Counted from the stretch's first letter, positions 45,499 to 58,522 are shown. The stretch is DNA of 64,000 nucleotides from Lactuca virosa (GCA_928212115.1 CAKMRJ010002223.1:301258547-301322546); one strand, 5' to 3'. Made by a program: numbers and translations. Notes: generated from the letters alone by a model not told the origin.

Positions 45499-46960
45499 GT
45501 GTCTTTGTTCAGATTTATGGATTTGTTTCGCTTTTAAGACTAGATCTTTTGGATCTGCTTTAGTTATTTTTCATTCAAACATTTTTTCAAACATATAAAG
45601 ACATTTCAGATCAATTTCGTCTTTTTTTTTTCAATGACCCATTCAGCAAGTTGGGGAGAAAAGAAATTTGACAAGTATTTATCCTCCTATCAAGTTTATA
45701 TTACTAGAAATTCATTTTTCAGTTAAGATTTTTTATGTACAACACCACTCACTGCTACATTTTGTTTGTAAACAAAGTTATAATACTTGTACATTTCCCA
45801 AAGCCTTCAAAAAAAATCGAGCTCTTAACTCACCTTTGTTTATATTTTTGGTGTTTTCTCTTTCGAAGTTTGAAGAGGGAAAACGGAATTTTTTCAGATC
45901 TATTTCTTGTTCACATTTTGATGGTTTGTTGACCAAGTTGAAGAGAAAAGAAAGTTTTATGAGAAGAAACCCTCATCAGATCCCGTTTTTTGTTTTTATC
46001 TTGAGGTTTTTTTCAACAAGTTTGAGAAGAAAAGAGTTTTTTGTTGTTTATTTGGTGTTTCTTTAGAAGTTTTATAAAAAGAAAACAAGTTTTTATAGAT
46101 TTTACCTTATTTCAGATTATTTTGATGATTTAGTGAGCAAGAAGAGGAGAAATATATTTCCATAAGCTTTTTATCCTAATTTCAGTTCATGTTAATAAGA
46201 AAATATTTTAGTTCACAATTTTCTATGAATAAGACCCTCTCAAATTTTTTTACCCCTTATCCATCGATTTTTGTTTAGATTTTCTATGCAGAACTTCAGC
46301 ATCTGAAACACTGGTGTGTAACTATGGTTGGGATGTTTGTACATTTACCAAGTTGTTTATTCCGTGTCTTTTTCAAAAATTTTGAGAACAAAAAATGAAA
46401 AGAAGAGCTTTTCATGGGTTTTTATCCCACTTCTGTTCATATATTTTCAAAAAATCACATATAATTTATGATTTTCTGTAGAAAAATTTACTCAAGCTGT
46501 TAAAAGGCTTGAAGAAATAAATAAGTTATTTATAAACTCTCATCTTCTCAAAATTTAATAAAACCCATTTTCCATCTAAGTATGAGTTATGGATACAAGT
46601 GTGTTCAAGTTGTAAACACAGCTGTGGCACTTGTACATTTTAAAACCTATCAGACCATATTTTTCATCAAAAATTATATTTACCCTCAGTTCAATTATAG
46701 TTATCCCATCATTAAAAAAACAGAGATGTAGAAATGAACTGATACAAGAAAGTAACCAGTAAAAAAAAAGGAAAAAGAGAGGTAAGAGAGGTATATTCAA
46801 TGCTGATTCCTTTTTACATCAACAAAAAAAACCCAAATACAACAGTTGTATTGCTTGTTGTCCTTTCATGGCCGACCAAAAAAAAAAAAAAATATGAAAA
46901 AAGGTAAGGGAATATTCATGCCTTAGCTTTTACAGATGTGTTGTACATTTCAAAAAATAA
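45499..46960 (+). repeat. Degenerate T/A-rich repetitive region, probably element E
   Basis: A loose module, AAGTTTGAGAAGAAAAGA-like followed by TTTTTATCC and TTCAGATC/TTCAGTTC, recurs near 45650, 45870, 45931, 46018, 46066, 46137 and 46370. Frames of up to 132 codons arise from the repeat and lack domains. It probably belongs to the long untranslated part of element E or its host. Confidence 0.4.
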
Positions 46961-48540
46961 ATAAATAAATAAACAAGAGAAATTCTTACAGCTCACATTT
47001 ACAATAGACTGTACAAATGAGCTGTCAAGCCTAATTCTACAAACGACAAAAGATAAAAAAGAGGGGTATGCGTGTACAGTCTACACCACAAAATTCAAGG
47101 AAGCAAAAGCTAGCAAACGACAAAGAGCGGGCCCCGCCAGGTTCGCACCCTCTGGTTACCATGGTGCCTCTTCCCGTCTCGATTGACGACAATGGTTCAG
47201 GACCAACTTCATCGGTGGTCGAAACCCGGGAATCACCAGTCGCCAACGAGACCACCGCTGCTCCGCCACCAGGCGTTTCTTGCTCCAGCGGATAGAACCT
47301 GATCACTACTGTCGACCACCTCCGGCACCCCCATTCTCGAAAGCGACCTTCATCCCTTCCAATTAGATCAACCGGTAGCAGCCATTGAAACCTCATCAGC
47401 GCTCGAAATTCGAGCACCTCTGATCGTTCCCAGCTAACCAGGTCGCCGGACCCATTACCAGTCGCTCCCAGCTCGCCAAAAAAACTACTTGGGAACATCC
47501 AGCCCCGACGAAGAGGCTCAGGCTGCAGTCGTCGTCCCCCATTAGCAACCACAAGAATCTTCAACCTCACCACTGGCAGCGAAAGCTGGTCCTCGTTTTT
47601 TCTCAATCTTTCCATGCTAACTGAAGCTAGCACATCACCGGTCAGCAACCGGTTTCCCCTCACCGCCAAGCGATCTTCTGCAACAATCACTCCAGCGCAC
47701 ATAGCCACCATCGCTGGATCGGAACCTGCTGTCGCCGCATACCCTCAACGACAATCACCAATCGCCAGCCGACAAAGCTTGCCCCTCCTATCACCGGCCA
47801 AAGACCATCGTTCCGCCATCACAACAGCTCCCAGTTAACATCATCTTAACTTCTTTGACGGGAAAGCCCCGCTCCAACATCAACAATAACGCCATCACCA
47901 AATGAAACCAAATCCAAATCACTCCTACCAGGAATCGCTAGACCTTTAGCCGGCCACCAGCAAGCACACAACCTCCGACATCAGTTCTTTGACCCGTCGC
48001 CGCCAACTGGAACCAAGATCGCCTGGCGACCACCTCTTATAGCCCGTCGACGGCCTTTGCATCTCCCCTCGCCAGAACTCATTGTCGACTGGTTCTCCTG
48101 TGTTCTCGATTTGCCACCGCCAGCCGGAGCCGCACACCAGTGGTCATCGACCCTTGCACTACTCAAAGATCACCAACGATCTAACTAATCAGCGTCGCCG
48201 GCGGGTCCCGCGGCTCCAATCAGGTCTTCCAGACAACGAACTTCGACGAGGAACCACCGGATACGAGTACATCAAGAACGCAAGATGTGATTGTTCTCTT
48301 GATAAGATCCTTGGAAATTGGCGTATGAAAGAGACAAACCTTTTTCTCAAAATTGATAATATAAAAAAAAGAGCACAGTGTAGTGCCCTTTGGTATCCGA
48401 TTCGTTCAAAACACAGCAAAAAAAAAAGGTTTGATCATTTGCTAGATGGGCTCAACTTGCATATGAACTGCCATTTATTATCTTTGACTTTAATTATTGT
48501 CAAATGGGCTTAAACAACAACAAATTTGTTTTGGGTTTTT
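46961..48540. other. Mixed-composition region, no gene recognised
   Basis: 47040-48290 is more GC-rich, with CGCC/TCGCCGG words and open frames on both strands (minus 47037-47711, 224 codons; plus 48082-48513, 143 codons). Neither translation shows a domain, a composition like a real protein, or an intron-exon structure I can follow. This is often seen in GC-rich untranslated parts of LTR elements. Confidence 0.4.
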
Positions 48541-49565
48541 CTCCTAGATTTTTACATATTATTGGGCTCACTCGACAACAACAAAATGGCCCATTCGACA
48601 CTCGAATGCTGTGACTCCGCTCAACAAAATGCGTTTTTAGAACATGTGGTGGTCCGAATCATTCGAAATTTTCAAACAAAAGAAGAAGAAGAAGAATAAG
48701 AAGAAGAAGAAGAAGAGAGTATGAATTTGGGATTATTATTTGCGGGCTCTAATAAAAAATAATAACAATTTTGGGTTGTGGCAATTTGGGCTTCATATAA
48801 ATTGGTACTTAATGGGCTACCTCCACAATACAAAAATGATCTAATTTTGCAAGGCAAAATCAACAATTTTATACTCGTGCGCCGCAATCCCCGCTCAACA
48901 AATATGTTTCACAATACGATTGGTGTTTCCAAAAAAAGAGGGAGGGAAAAGAGTAGTATGCTACTACTACTCCATGAAGCATTTTAGAATACGACCACGA
49001 TAGGAAGGCTCAAGGTCTACTTTCTCTCATCTCTCAAGTAAATTAATATCATTTATATATTATCTCCATTTAGTGAAAACTAAAATATTTACTAAAAACT
49101 TTATTATGACAATCGTGGCATACCTTTACCCTCAGTGAGTTAAGGTATATATGCAAAAATACTAATCTACTACATAGTAGATAATCTTTTTACTACAACA
49201 TCTTATGCAAAGATGCCACGTTTTGATAACTGAATTGACAAGCAATTTTCTATATAATCAAACCATTTTGTCATCATTAGTTCGCAACTACTAATTGCAT
49301 GCCACTCCAGCATTTTATACAACACACAAGTAGTTTGTCTATACAAGTTTAAACAGAGGCACATGTTGTGAACAACCTCTAAAAATGCATGCTTACATGC
49401 TTTAACTGCCACTATCATGCACTTATCTTACGATTCCTTACAAAATATGGGATAAGAAAACTTACTATTATTGTTTACAATGGCATGTACAAACGAATGA
49501 GACTCGAGCGTGCAAACAACAAGCCAATATCATATATCCATTCGTTCTCACTTCTCGCCTTTTCT
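48541..49565. other. AT-rich spacer with a GAA microsatellite
   Basis: 48681-48717 is an AGA/GAA trinucleotide run with one interruption. 49173-49190 is a short perfect palindrome ATCTACTA-CA-TAGTAGAT. No gene is recognised. Confidence 0.45.
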
Positions 49566-50329
49566 AAAAAGGGGGGAATAGGAGAGTTAGCACGCCATTA
49601 TGCAGAAGTGTTATTCCAAGCAAATAGCCGAACTACATAACAAGCGGACATGGTATATGGGCATGCATTCCCTGGAAGACATTAGTGTTATGAAGGAAAG
49701 AGCAGTCGTAAAGCCTACCCCTCGGCGACTGCGCTTCCGAGATCCCAACAGCCATGCCGATAAGCCCTTGGTAGTCTTTTTGCCTAGCCCTCGGTAACCG
49801 CGCTACATGGCTATTAGCAGTCGTGTCGGCCAACTTCAGGCACCTCTCACCATTCATGTCGACCGGCTCTCGTAATCTCACTGCTCATCTCTCAGCAGTT
49901 GCACTACTTGGATCTCAACAGTAGCGCAACACGACCCTCAATAGCGATGCGACCCAGCTCAGCATCCACAAAGCTCAGTCATCAACAGATATGCTGTCTG
50001 ACTCCCAGCAGTCGCGCCAACTGCGCTACCCAACTTTTGTCAGCACTTGTGTCGCCTAGCTTTTTCAGCAGCTGTGTCGCCCAATTTCCAGCAACTATGC
50101 ATCCATCGTTTCCATTCCTCGACTCATCTAAGAAGGGGGGAGTAGGGTCGGTACGACGTTATGCAGAAGTGATTTTTATTCCGAAGGCACAGAGTTAAAG
50201 TACATGAAGAACTGATGTTATGCATGACAGTGCATTCCCGATGTGACATTAATATTCCGGATCGAAAGAGTACCCTCGTGGTTCAACCCTTGGTAGTCTC
50301 GTTGCCTAGATCTCAGTGGTCGTGCTGCT
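49566..50329 (+). repeat. Tandem duplication (period about 565 bp) with a polypurine-like G run
   Basis: A stretch with AAGGGGGGA and GTTATGCAGAAGTG-like sequence at about 49566-49612 recurs at about 50131-50177, and TTGGTAGTCT...TTGCCTA follows both copies. The first period ends in degenerate CAGCAG-TG-GTCGCCCA words (49870-50110). It could be a small LTR-type element truncated by element D at 50330, but I could not define ends. Confidence 0.4.
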
Positions 50330-53300
50330 TGTCACAACTAGCAATTTAGCTACGAAATTCTACTCCCATGTAATCATTCAACTATTGTAAAGCATGTACT
50401 CTATGTATATATCACTCAATGCACATTCAAATACACCTCTTATGTTCAACAAAGAGTTTGAAACTCTAAAAATCCCGGTTCAAGTCTAATAAGGTCTAGA
50501 ATTTTCTTGTTGAGCCAAATGGACCAAGAAGTATCCAAGTTGACTATTTTGGGCCTAGAAACCCTAATTTGGGCTCTAAACGGTTCCACCTTCATGAAAC
50601 TTGACATTTTGGGACATTATGGGCCTAGAATGGATTAGTTTACCCTAATGGGCCAATTTGGGCCACAACGAATTCCAATAGCCTCAATGGACCCTAAACA
50701 TCTTTAATTGGACTTCATTGGGCCGTGAAGTACCCTAAAGGCCCAATGGGCCGAAAACTACTTATTGGGCTTCACAAACTCAATCGAAACCAAGAGTGGG
50801 CCAAGCAAATTCAACTCTATTTATCTTAAGCCCAATTCTCGGCCCAAGATATAAAAATAAAGATCAACGGAGGATTTAGGAGGTGATGACAACACGTAAT
50901 TGTCTAACATACTTCTAGATAATCACAAACATCCATGATATCTTTACCCCCCATGTAAAATTCTCCTTCCCTGTCTCCATTTCTTCCTTCTGGCCGAAGA
51001 CAAGCCCACAACACACCCATACACTTTCAAAACTTTCTCTCACAACAACTCTCAAGAACTTCTCCAACTTTCTCTAAATTTTCGAGATTTAGTGTTGTTT
51101 CCAGAATGTTTTCACCAAAATCATCATTTCTTGGTAAGTTATTATCAAACACAAAACATCTCCTTTCATTTAAACATAGAACTCCTTCTTACATAGCTTT
51201 ATTCCATGATCACACTCTTAGAAACTTCTTAAGCTCAAAATCTATTCAAGAATGCTTGCTAGGGCCGAAAACACACTCACTTCTTCTTCAAATCAAGATC
51301 AATCAAGCAAGGTGAGTTCATACCCCCTTGTTTTCGGTTTTTACATGTTTTTGGGGGAGAATACAAGTAAAATGTGTAGATCTTGTGTTTTATGCATGTC
51401 ATGTGTGATTTCTTAGTTTATTTTGTAAAAATGTGTTAGATGTTAACACATCTCGACATATTAAGCAACATTGAGTAAAAATCCATGAACTAAGACACCT
51501 TATACATCATACTATCAACTTAAAAGTGTTTACATGTTTAAGATATGAAAATTTAAAGCAAAATCTTGTTAAGGGTCATATTTGTCAAGAAAACAAAAGG
51601 AAGGGCAAAAAGTGGCATTTACGGTTTATAAGGATCAAACGGTCATAATATATAAAATGGATTTTTATTATCACCCTACTTTTCAAAGGGCCAAAAGTTA
51701 AATTTTAGCCTAATGGCTTAATATTTGCCTCACGGTTTTTTGGTTTTTGCGGCCCAAATTGCGAAAAATAAGAGTTTCGGAGTTAAAAATGTCATTTGAT
51801 CAAAGTTTAAGCCATAAATGTAATTAAACGAATTTAGGGGTGAAAAATAAACATTTATTTCTAAATTGGGCTAAAAAATGCAAAGTTTTGGAATTTGGGC
51901 CAAAAATGTAAAATTCACGAAAAATGGGTCAAGAATGAATTTTCTGCAAAAAATGGCTGAAAACGCCAATACATGTATTTTTGGGTCAAATCTGTCAATT
52001 ATAAACATTTGGGCCGAAAATATAGAACTTTTATAACTTAATGGGCTTAAAATGTTATTTTAACTAACAATATAGAACATTTTGTGAAATAAGCCTTAAA
52101 TGTCTCAAATTAGTTTTTAAGAGTTTTAATTAAAGCGCAAGTTCTATTAAAATTACGTTCAATTATGGAATTACGACATAACAAAATATTCTATAACGAA
52201 CAAGCGAAATTAAAACAATGGTGCGATTATTGGGCCTAGTAATGCTATACATGTTTATTGGGCCTTCGTGGTCCCATTACTGTTTATTGGGCCCAATGTA
52301 TTCATCACATGTCTATTGGCCTAAGTGACCCAATTACATGCTAAATGGGCATAATTTAGCATTTACATGTTAGTGGGCCTTAGTGGCCCATTTACATGCT
52401 AATTTAGCCTGGAAAATAACTTACAGTCTAATGGGCTATAGTTGCCTTTTCTTCATGTTTGTTGGGCCTTATCTTATCATTTCATACATTATCTAGTGAT
52501 CGAATTCTCAAATACATATAACATTATACAAATTCATGTGAATACAAATGGGATCTAGTGAGACGTGTCAGTTGACACCACTGAGTGTATGGCCGTAGCT
52601 TGTAGTTATAATCAGAGTCTCCTGGAGGGATAACGAGAGTTTGTGTATAGATCTATACGGGGGGTGACTCCCCCACACCTAAGTTGTTCGCTACACTTAG
52701 ACTAGGCCAGTCTAGGGTGACAAAGCCTTGATCGAAAATCCGGCATTTGGAAAAATGCCAAGACAGGCAAATCAGTCACTATCATGTATGGTTATAACGA
52801 CTCATATAGAGATCCATTCCCATTAAGACATGTGGGAAAATTAAAAATCGTAAGTCATATGATACAAAAACATTCTACAGTGCAAAGGACCGTGACATTT
52901 TTAAAATCAGAAAATATTGGATTTTCTGGGGAAATACTATTATTCAAATACTACTTACACACAACAGAAAGAATACAAAGAAATTTGAACTGCATTTCTA
53001 TATGTTACTACTATGAACTTCACACATGCATTTATACTCAATTTTCACATCATTTTTAGGATATTTTACAGAAAATATCGGATTTTCTGGGTTTACAAAA
53101 GATACAAAGACTTTTATTCAAACATGCTTATGAACTCACCAAATTATATGTTGACCGTTTTCAAAATAAACTTGTATTCTCAGGTAGGTTAAGTTAAGCT
53201 GAGAATCGTCGAGAGTATTTTGGGATTTCTTTTATGCATATGTCAATTTCGTATAATTTATGTCTCCGATTATGTAATGTAAAACCAATGTACTTGATGT

Positions 53301-53434
53301 GACAATGCCAGTTGTAATATGTAATGTTGGTGACGATTGTTTTGTTATGTTTCATGTCTATTCATGTGATGATATTTATTTATAGTCACCACGATCCCCC
53401 GGACGTTTCCGCCGTCTGGTTCGGGGGTGTGACA
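50330..53434 (+). repeat. Element D 5' LTR
   Basis: 3105 bp. U3 (50540-50850) and the predicted intron (52220-52470) hold many TGGGCC/TGGGCT words. GATATAAAAATAAAG near 50849 is TATA-like. Predicted intron 51312-53183. The homologous copy in element C is 3151 bp. Confidence 0.9.
51312..53183 (+). other. Predicted intron in element D LTR
   Basis: Donor AGCAAG/GTGAGTTCATACCCC and acceptor TTGTATTCTCAG/GTAGG, 1872 nt. Element C has the same pair on the minus strand (donor 57543-57538, acceptor ending 55572). Confidence 0.5.
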
Positions 53435-53437
53435 GGT

Positions 53438-53449
53438 TGGTATTAGAGC
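53438..53449 (+). other. Primer-binding site of element D
   Basis: TGGTATTAGAGC, three bases after the LTR; one mismatch to the initiator tRNA-Met complement, the same as in element B. Confidence 0.75.
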
Positions 53450-53833
53450 ATTGTTTATAGTGAACTAGCTTATCTAACCATACATGATGCAACTATAAAT
53501 ACATGGGACCTAAAAACACTCTGAATAAAGTGCATACATTAAAACTATAACATTAAAAGTCTCTAGAGGAGATGGAACGCTGTGATTAAACCCGGACAGT
53601 TATGTGGTTATATTCGGGATAAATATAGCCTGGTCAACTATATTTATTCAAAATATAACCAACATGTGTTTGGGGGTAATTATGGCGGGAAGTTGACCTA
53701 GAAACTCACCTCATACCCAAAACTTCACATGAATTCAAACATAAATAATTAAAATACTATAGGAGTTTTTTGGAAATACTATATGCATACTTGATTAGAA
53801 TTTTTTACGACGTCTTACACCCCTCCAGACTTC

Positions 53834-54450
53834 ATGGCTGGATTTCATCATCCTGGAGATCCCTATTTACCCATCAGAAGGAAAATGGTGGGTTAGAACC
53901 CCGAAGAAGAAACCCGATGAAGAACCGGAATAGGAGCCTAAAGAAGGACCGGCAGAACCAGTAGCCGACTCGGACGAGGAAGAGGCGGAGGGCAGTGACT
54001 CCGATGACTCGGACACAGGGTCCGAAGTCATCAACCCTCTGTACATGGCTAGGGTGCCCCTACACCGGATGGCCCCCAACGGACCTATGCCCCCATGGGC
54101 ACACGACATTTGGAGATGGAGACGTCAGCAGGGGATGCGGCCCTCATTTGTATGGATCAGAAAATTTTTACGATCTGAGTCACGGTGGACCCGCCGATCG
54201 AGCCTTGACAGTGATAGTAAAGAGGACTCGCGATATCGGCGAGCAGGCGCAAGCGACCACTGGCCAAATGGTGGCCATGAGAGCCGCGATGGAGCGTACG
54301 GAGAGGATGATGCACGAGGTAGTCAGGGACTACCAGATGCATCAGGCAACATTGGAGTCCCGACTACAGGACACCGAGCGCCACCTGGATAGACTTCAGG
54401 GCGCATCCACTTCTTCAGCACCGCCTCCTAACGCATCTCGTCATGATTAG
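53834..54450 (+). pseudogene. Extra reading frame upstream of gag in element D (acidic, coiled-coil protein), frameshifted
   Basis: Begins ATG at 53834 (MAGFHHPGDPY). After frameshifts and a stop an acidic stretch (GPAEPVADSDEEEAEGSDSD) leads into HRMAPNGPMPPW and RQQGMRP. After another shift come FYDLSHGGPADRAL and a heptad-rich helix ending RLQGASTSSAPPPNAS, stop 54448-54450. The same order (acidic, H.M.PNGP, FYDL..GGPADRAL, helix, LQGASTSS.PPP.AS) occurs in element C. The function is unknown; the helix suggests oligomerisation. It is not a standard gag or pol domain. Confidence 0.6.
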
Positions 54451-54801
54451 GATTCACTCCCTTACGCACGATTATCGTTTTCTTTTATATTCATGCCACT
54501 TTATGTACTATCGACCTTATGTTTAAGTGATCACACTACTCATAGGGTCGTCATGCTGCCAGATTTTATATTCCCCATGTACTGTATGCCTTCTGGCAAG
54601 TTTTCATGTATTAAAACAATTAGTATTAATGAAAATGCTTTATGTTTTTATCATGATGTTATTATCTGCTGTGTGTTTTATTTCCTTGTTTATGTAATGC
54701 ATGGAATTACTTTAAACCACACACTCGATACACTGGGGGTCTCATGAATTCTAAACTCGGCATACAATATTGCATAACATCTTTCGTTCTTTGACAGAAA
54801 G
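54451..54801 (+). other. Inter-frame region of element D
   Basis: Non-coding, with an acceptor-like CTTTGACAG (to 54797) five bases before the gag ATG. Element C has CCGTAACAG at the same place. Confidence 0.45.
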
Positions 54802-55325
54802 ATGCCCAAAAGACCCAACCGTGGAAACAACGCAACACCAACCCCGCCAGATATAAACTCGGTTGCATTCCAGGCAGCAGTGTCCGCTGCGGTCACTACA
54901 ACGCTTGCGCAAATTCACAATGGAAACAACGGAGAAGGCAACGGACTGGGAGCCGGAAGCACGAATCAAGGGACAAACCACGGAACCACACGAACATGTA
55001 CCTACAAGGATTTGACCAACGCCAAACTTCGAACCTTTAATGGAACAGGAGGCGTGATAGCCCTGAAGCGTTGGATTGAGAAAGTGGAATCCGTTTTTGA
55101 AATCTGCGGTGCCCAGTGGATGCAAGGTAAAGTTAGTTTGTTGTCTGCACATTCACTGATCAAGCTCTCTCAGGTGGAATGGCCACATAGAGCCATGAAC
55201 TCCGATGGCAAACGCGTTGCCATGGGAAGGCTCAAAGAAATGATGTTGGCTGAATACTGTCCAAGAGGCGAAATTCAGAAGATGGAACAAGAATTGTGGA
55301 ACCTCACGGTTCAAAACTCCGATAT
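54802..55325 (+). pseudogene. gag: Element D Gag, N-terminal fragment
   Basis: MPKRPNRGNN start, FQAAVSAAVT, then the capsid LRTFNGTGGVIALKRWIEKVESVFEICG. Between about 55110 and 55190 two compensating shifts replace the segment that in element C reads DGCKVKFAACTFVDQALYWW. The reading returns to LKEMMLAEYCPRGEIQ.MEQELWNLTVQNSDI and stops where the reverse LTR of element C begins at 55326. Confidence 0.8.
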
Positions 55326-58300
55326 TGTCACACCCCCGAACCAGACGGCGGAAACGTTCGAGGGCTCGCGTGACTTAAATTGAAATATCATCACAATGAA
55401 TATACATGAAACATAACACATTCATCACCAAACATTACATAGTACAACTGACATTGTTTACATCAAGTACATGTTTTACATTACATGATCCCAAAATATA
55501 AAGTGTTTGGTGATTAGCAACTACAAAAGAAACTTTCAACACACTGGATGCTTCCTCGTTCTAACGATTACCTGAGAATACAAGTTATTTTGAAAACGGT
55601 CAACATATATAATGTTGGTGAGTTCATAAGTGTGTTTGATGTAAAATAGTTTATATCGTTCGTAAAACCCAGAAATCCGATATTTTTTGTAATAAAACTT
55701 GTCATGAAAATGTTGTGATGATCCTGTAAGTATATGCGTGAATGATTTCAAAACGTGTACAAATGAGAAGTTTTGCATTAGAGTTTTTGAAAGTACGAAT
55801 GAGTAAGATTGGTTTCCCCGGAAAACCCGATGTTTTCCGATAACAAATTATGATTGTTTTGTATTATTGTATCGTCACATCGAATGAATATGATTTCCAC
55901 TGATTTCTTAAATGATATCGGATTTCTATGCGAGTCGTTATAACCATGCATGATAATGACTAGTTCGTCTGTCTTGGCATTCTAATGAACACCGAAATTG
56001 ATCTTAAGATTTTGTCACCCTAGACTGGCCGAGTCTAACTGTAGCGAACAGATTAGGTGTGGGGGAGTCACCCCCGTATAGATCTATACACAAACTCTTG
56101 CTCTCCCTCCAGGAGACTTTGATTACAACTACAGACTACGACCGACACTTATTGGTGTCACCCGTTATTACTCACTTAATCCACATGAATTTGATTAACC
56201 TTGATTAATGACCTGATTTCAGTTTACTTGAAGAGAAAGTAAGCCTAACAGACGAGGAGAAGAGGACTACTAGGCCCTACTAATTTCGTATGTTATTTAA
56301 GCCTGTCGAGTATACGAAAGGCGCGTTGGCCCATTTCGCATATGATTTATTTGGACCTTACTAGTAATGCTAATGGGCCACTGAGGCCCAATAGCATGTA
56401 AAAACCATTGAGGGTCCCTTAAGCATGTAATTGGGTCACAGGAGGCCCAATAACATGTATTATTTATGTTGGGCCCAAAAGTCATGTTTAATGGGTCACG
56501 AAGGCCCAATAAGCATGATTAGAATCTCTCAAGCCCAATCATTAGAACGTTTACTTGTTTTGTATAGTATTTGGTTGCGAAATTGTTTAATCGATATGTC
56601 GTAATAATCACGAATTTGTTTTATAACGATTCATAGATTTATAAAAATAGTTATTTTTCTATTTAAAACCCATAAGTTATAAAGTTTTGTATATTTTGAC
56701 CCAATTATTTTATTATTAACATAATTGACCAAAAATATTAGTTTGACCTATTCAGCCCTTATTTTGGTAAAGTTGGCGCTTTTAGCCCTTTTATGAAAAA
56801 TGACATATTAGGTCCTTGAACTATTTTTCTTGACATTTTTGGCCTAAACACTTAATTAAATAATGTTTTAAGCCCAAAGTTTTATTTTGGACAGTTTCAG
56901 CCCCTTAGTTAAAAGATTTGCATTTAAATCCACACTTTTCGCAATTTTTACACTTTTTACCCAAAATCTTTGCATTTTTAGTCCCTTTTGATAAATAAGG
57001 CCATTTTAACCCCTGAAATAAGTTTATTTACGTTTATAGCCCCTGTTTTGAGAAAAACTTTCCATTTCAGCCCCCTTAAAATTTGATTTTTCGCATTTTT
57101 GGGCCTAAATAGCCGAAAAGCCCAAATTTAGCCCATTAGGCTAAAATTTACATTTTTAGTCCTTTAAAAAGCCTAATGCTTATAAAAACTCTTATTATGG
57201 CTGTTTTGACCTTTTGATCCTTGTAAAAACCGTGAATGACATCTTTTTCCCCATCTTTTGTTTATTTTTCAAAAATTGTCCAATAACAAATTTTTATGTT
57301 GTAGTGTGTTATTTAAAGCTTGTATAGTAGTTTATCTTGACATGTTAAGTGAAGTAAGACCTAGATCACATATTTTTCCTTCTTGAACTATAGATCTCGA
57401 AATCTCTTTCATTTTTAGTACATATTTACCACAAAACACAAGAAATCACACATACCATACAAATACACATAGATCTTCACATTTTACTTGTATTCTCCCC
57501 CATAAATCATACGAAAACCGAAAATAGAGGGGTATGAACTCACCTTGCTTGTTGTTTCGGTTTTTGAAGAAGATAAGGAAGAAGATTTGGTCCTAGCAAC
57601 CACCTTGATGTAGATCTTGAACTTGAGATGATTCTAGGAGTATAATTACCACAAATGTTTAAGAGAAGGGATCTAATCATGAGAAAAGAGTTGTATAATC
57701 CTTGGATATTTATAACTTACCATGAAGTGATGATATTCTCTTGAAATCCTCTTGATACACAAGCAAAATTTTGAGATTTTGGAGTGGGAAAGAGGAGAAT
57801 ACTTGAGAGAGTTTGGAAGAAGTTTGATGTTGTGTGTTTGTGTTTTCCTTGTGCTCTCGGTCGAAGAAGAAAAAGAGAGGGGAAGAGGGATATAATGAGT
57901 TGACATGCATGGAAGTATGGGAAATTATAGCATTGTTACATGTTGAATAATAGGGATGTGTGGCATCAAAGTAACCCTCCCTAATTTACATTCTTTTTTT
58001 TTCTACTTGGGCCGAGAGAGAGAGAGAGAAGGAAAGAAAAGATTTGGGCCTTTTCTGCTTGAGTCCATAATATGAGGCCCAATTTGATGATTTTTTTTAG
58101 TAGGCCCATTAGGGCTTATTGGATTTGTTATGGCCCAACAAGGCCCATTAAGGTAAACCAAACCATTTTAGGCCCATTATGGCCCAAAAAGTTAAGTTTC
58201 ATGAAAGTGGGTTGAACTAGAGCCCAATTACGAGTTCTAAGCCCAAACTAGTCACATTAGAAGTTTATTGGCATATTAGGTCCAATAAGGAAATCCTAGT

Positions 58301-58476
58301 CCATAATGGACTTAAACCGGGATTTCTAGGGTTTTCAACTTTACTTGATGAATCTAGGTTTGAATGTGCTTCCATAGGTTGAACTTCAAGCATAACATGA
58401 ATTAGGGTTTACGAGTTTACAGTAGATAATGTTTACAAGAGTACAAAATTTCCTAGCTAGAATGCTAGTTGTGACA
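55326..58476 (-). repeat. Element C 3' LTR
   Basis: 3151 bp, on the minus strand TGTCACAACTAGC to GGGGGTGTGACA. TGGGCC-type words are clustered at about 56280-56540 and 58000-58280. A predicted intron (minus, 57543 to 55572) has the same donor GCAAG/GTGAGTTCATACCCC as element D. Confidence 0.9.
55572..57543 (-). other. Predicted intron in element C 3' LTR
   Basis: Minus strand: donor AAGCAAG/GTGAGTTC, acceptor TTGTATTCTCAG/GTAATC; 1972 nt. Confidence 0.5.
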
Positions 58477-58490
58477 TCATCCCCCCGTTA
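58477..58490 (-). other. Polypurine tract of element C
   Basis: Minus strand TAACGGGGGGATGA directly before the LTR start TGTCACA. Confidence 0.75.
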
Positions 58491-58522
58491 GAGGGAATTT
58501 CGTCCCAAAATTCTTTTTGAAG

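Larger units (their letters stand above)
50330..55325 (+). mobile_element. Element D: Ty3/gypsy retrotransposon, cut in gag
   Basis: 5' LTR 50330-53434, primer-binding site, an extra coiled-coil reading frame, then gag up to 55325, where element C is inserted in opposite orientation. LTR ends (TGTCACAACTAG ... GGGGGTGTGACA), the extra frame and Gag are all closely related to element C, so C and D are one family. The rest of D is outside the window. Confidence 0.88.

Noticed and set aside
47037..47711. 224-codon minus-strand frame as a host gene
   Set aside because: Low-complexity Arg/Gly/Leu composition, no recognisable motif and overlapping open frames on the other strand; likely a chance frame in GC-rich non-coding DNA.
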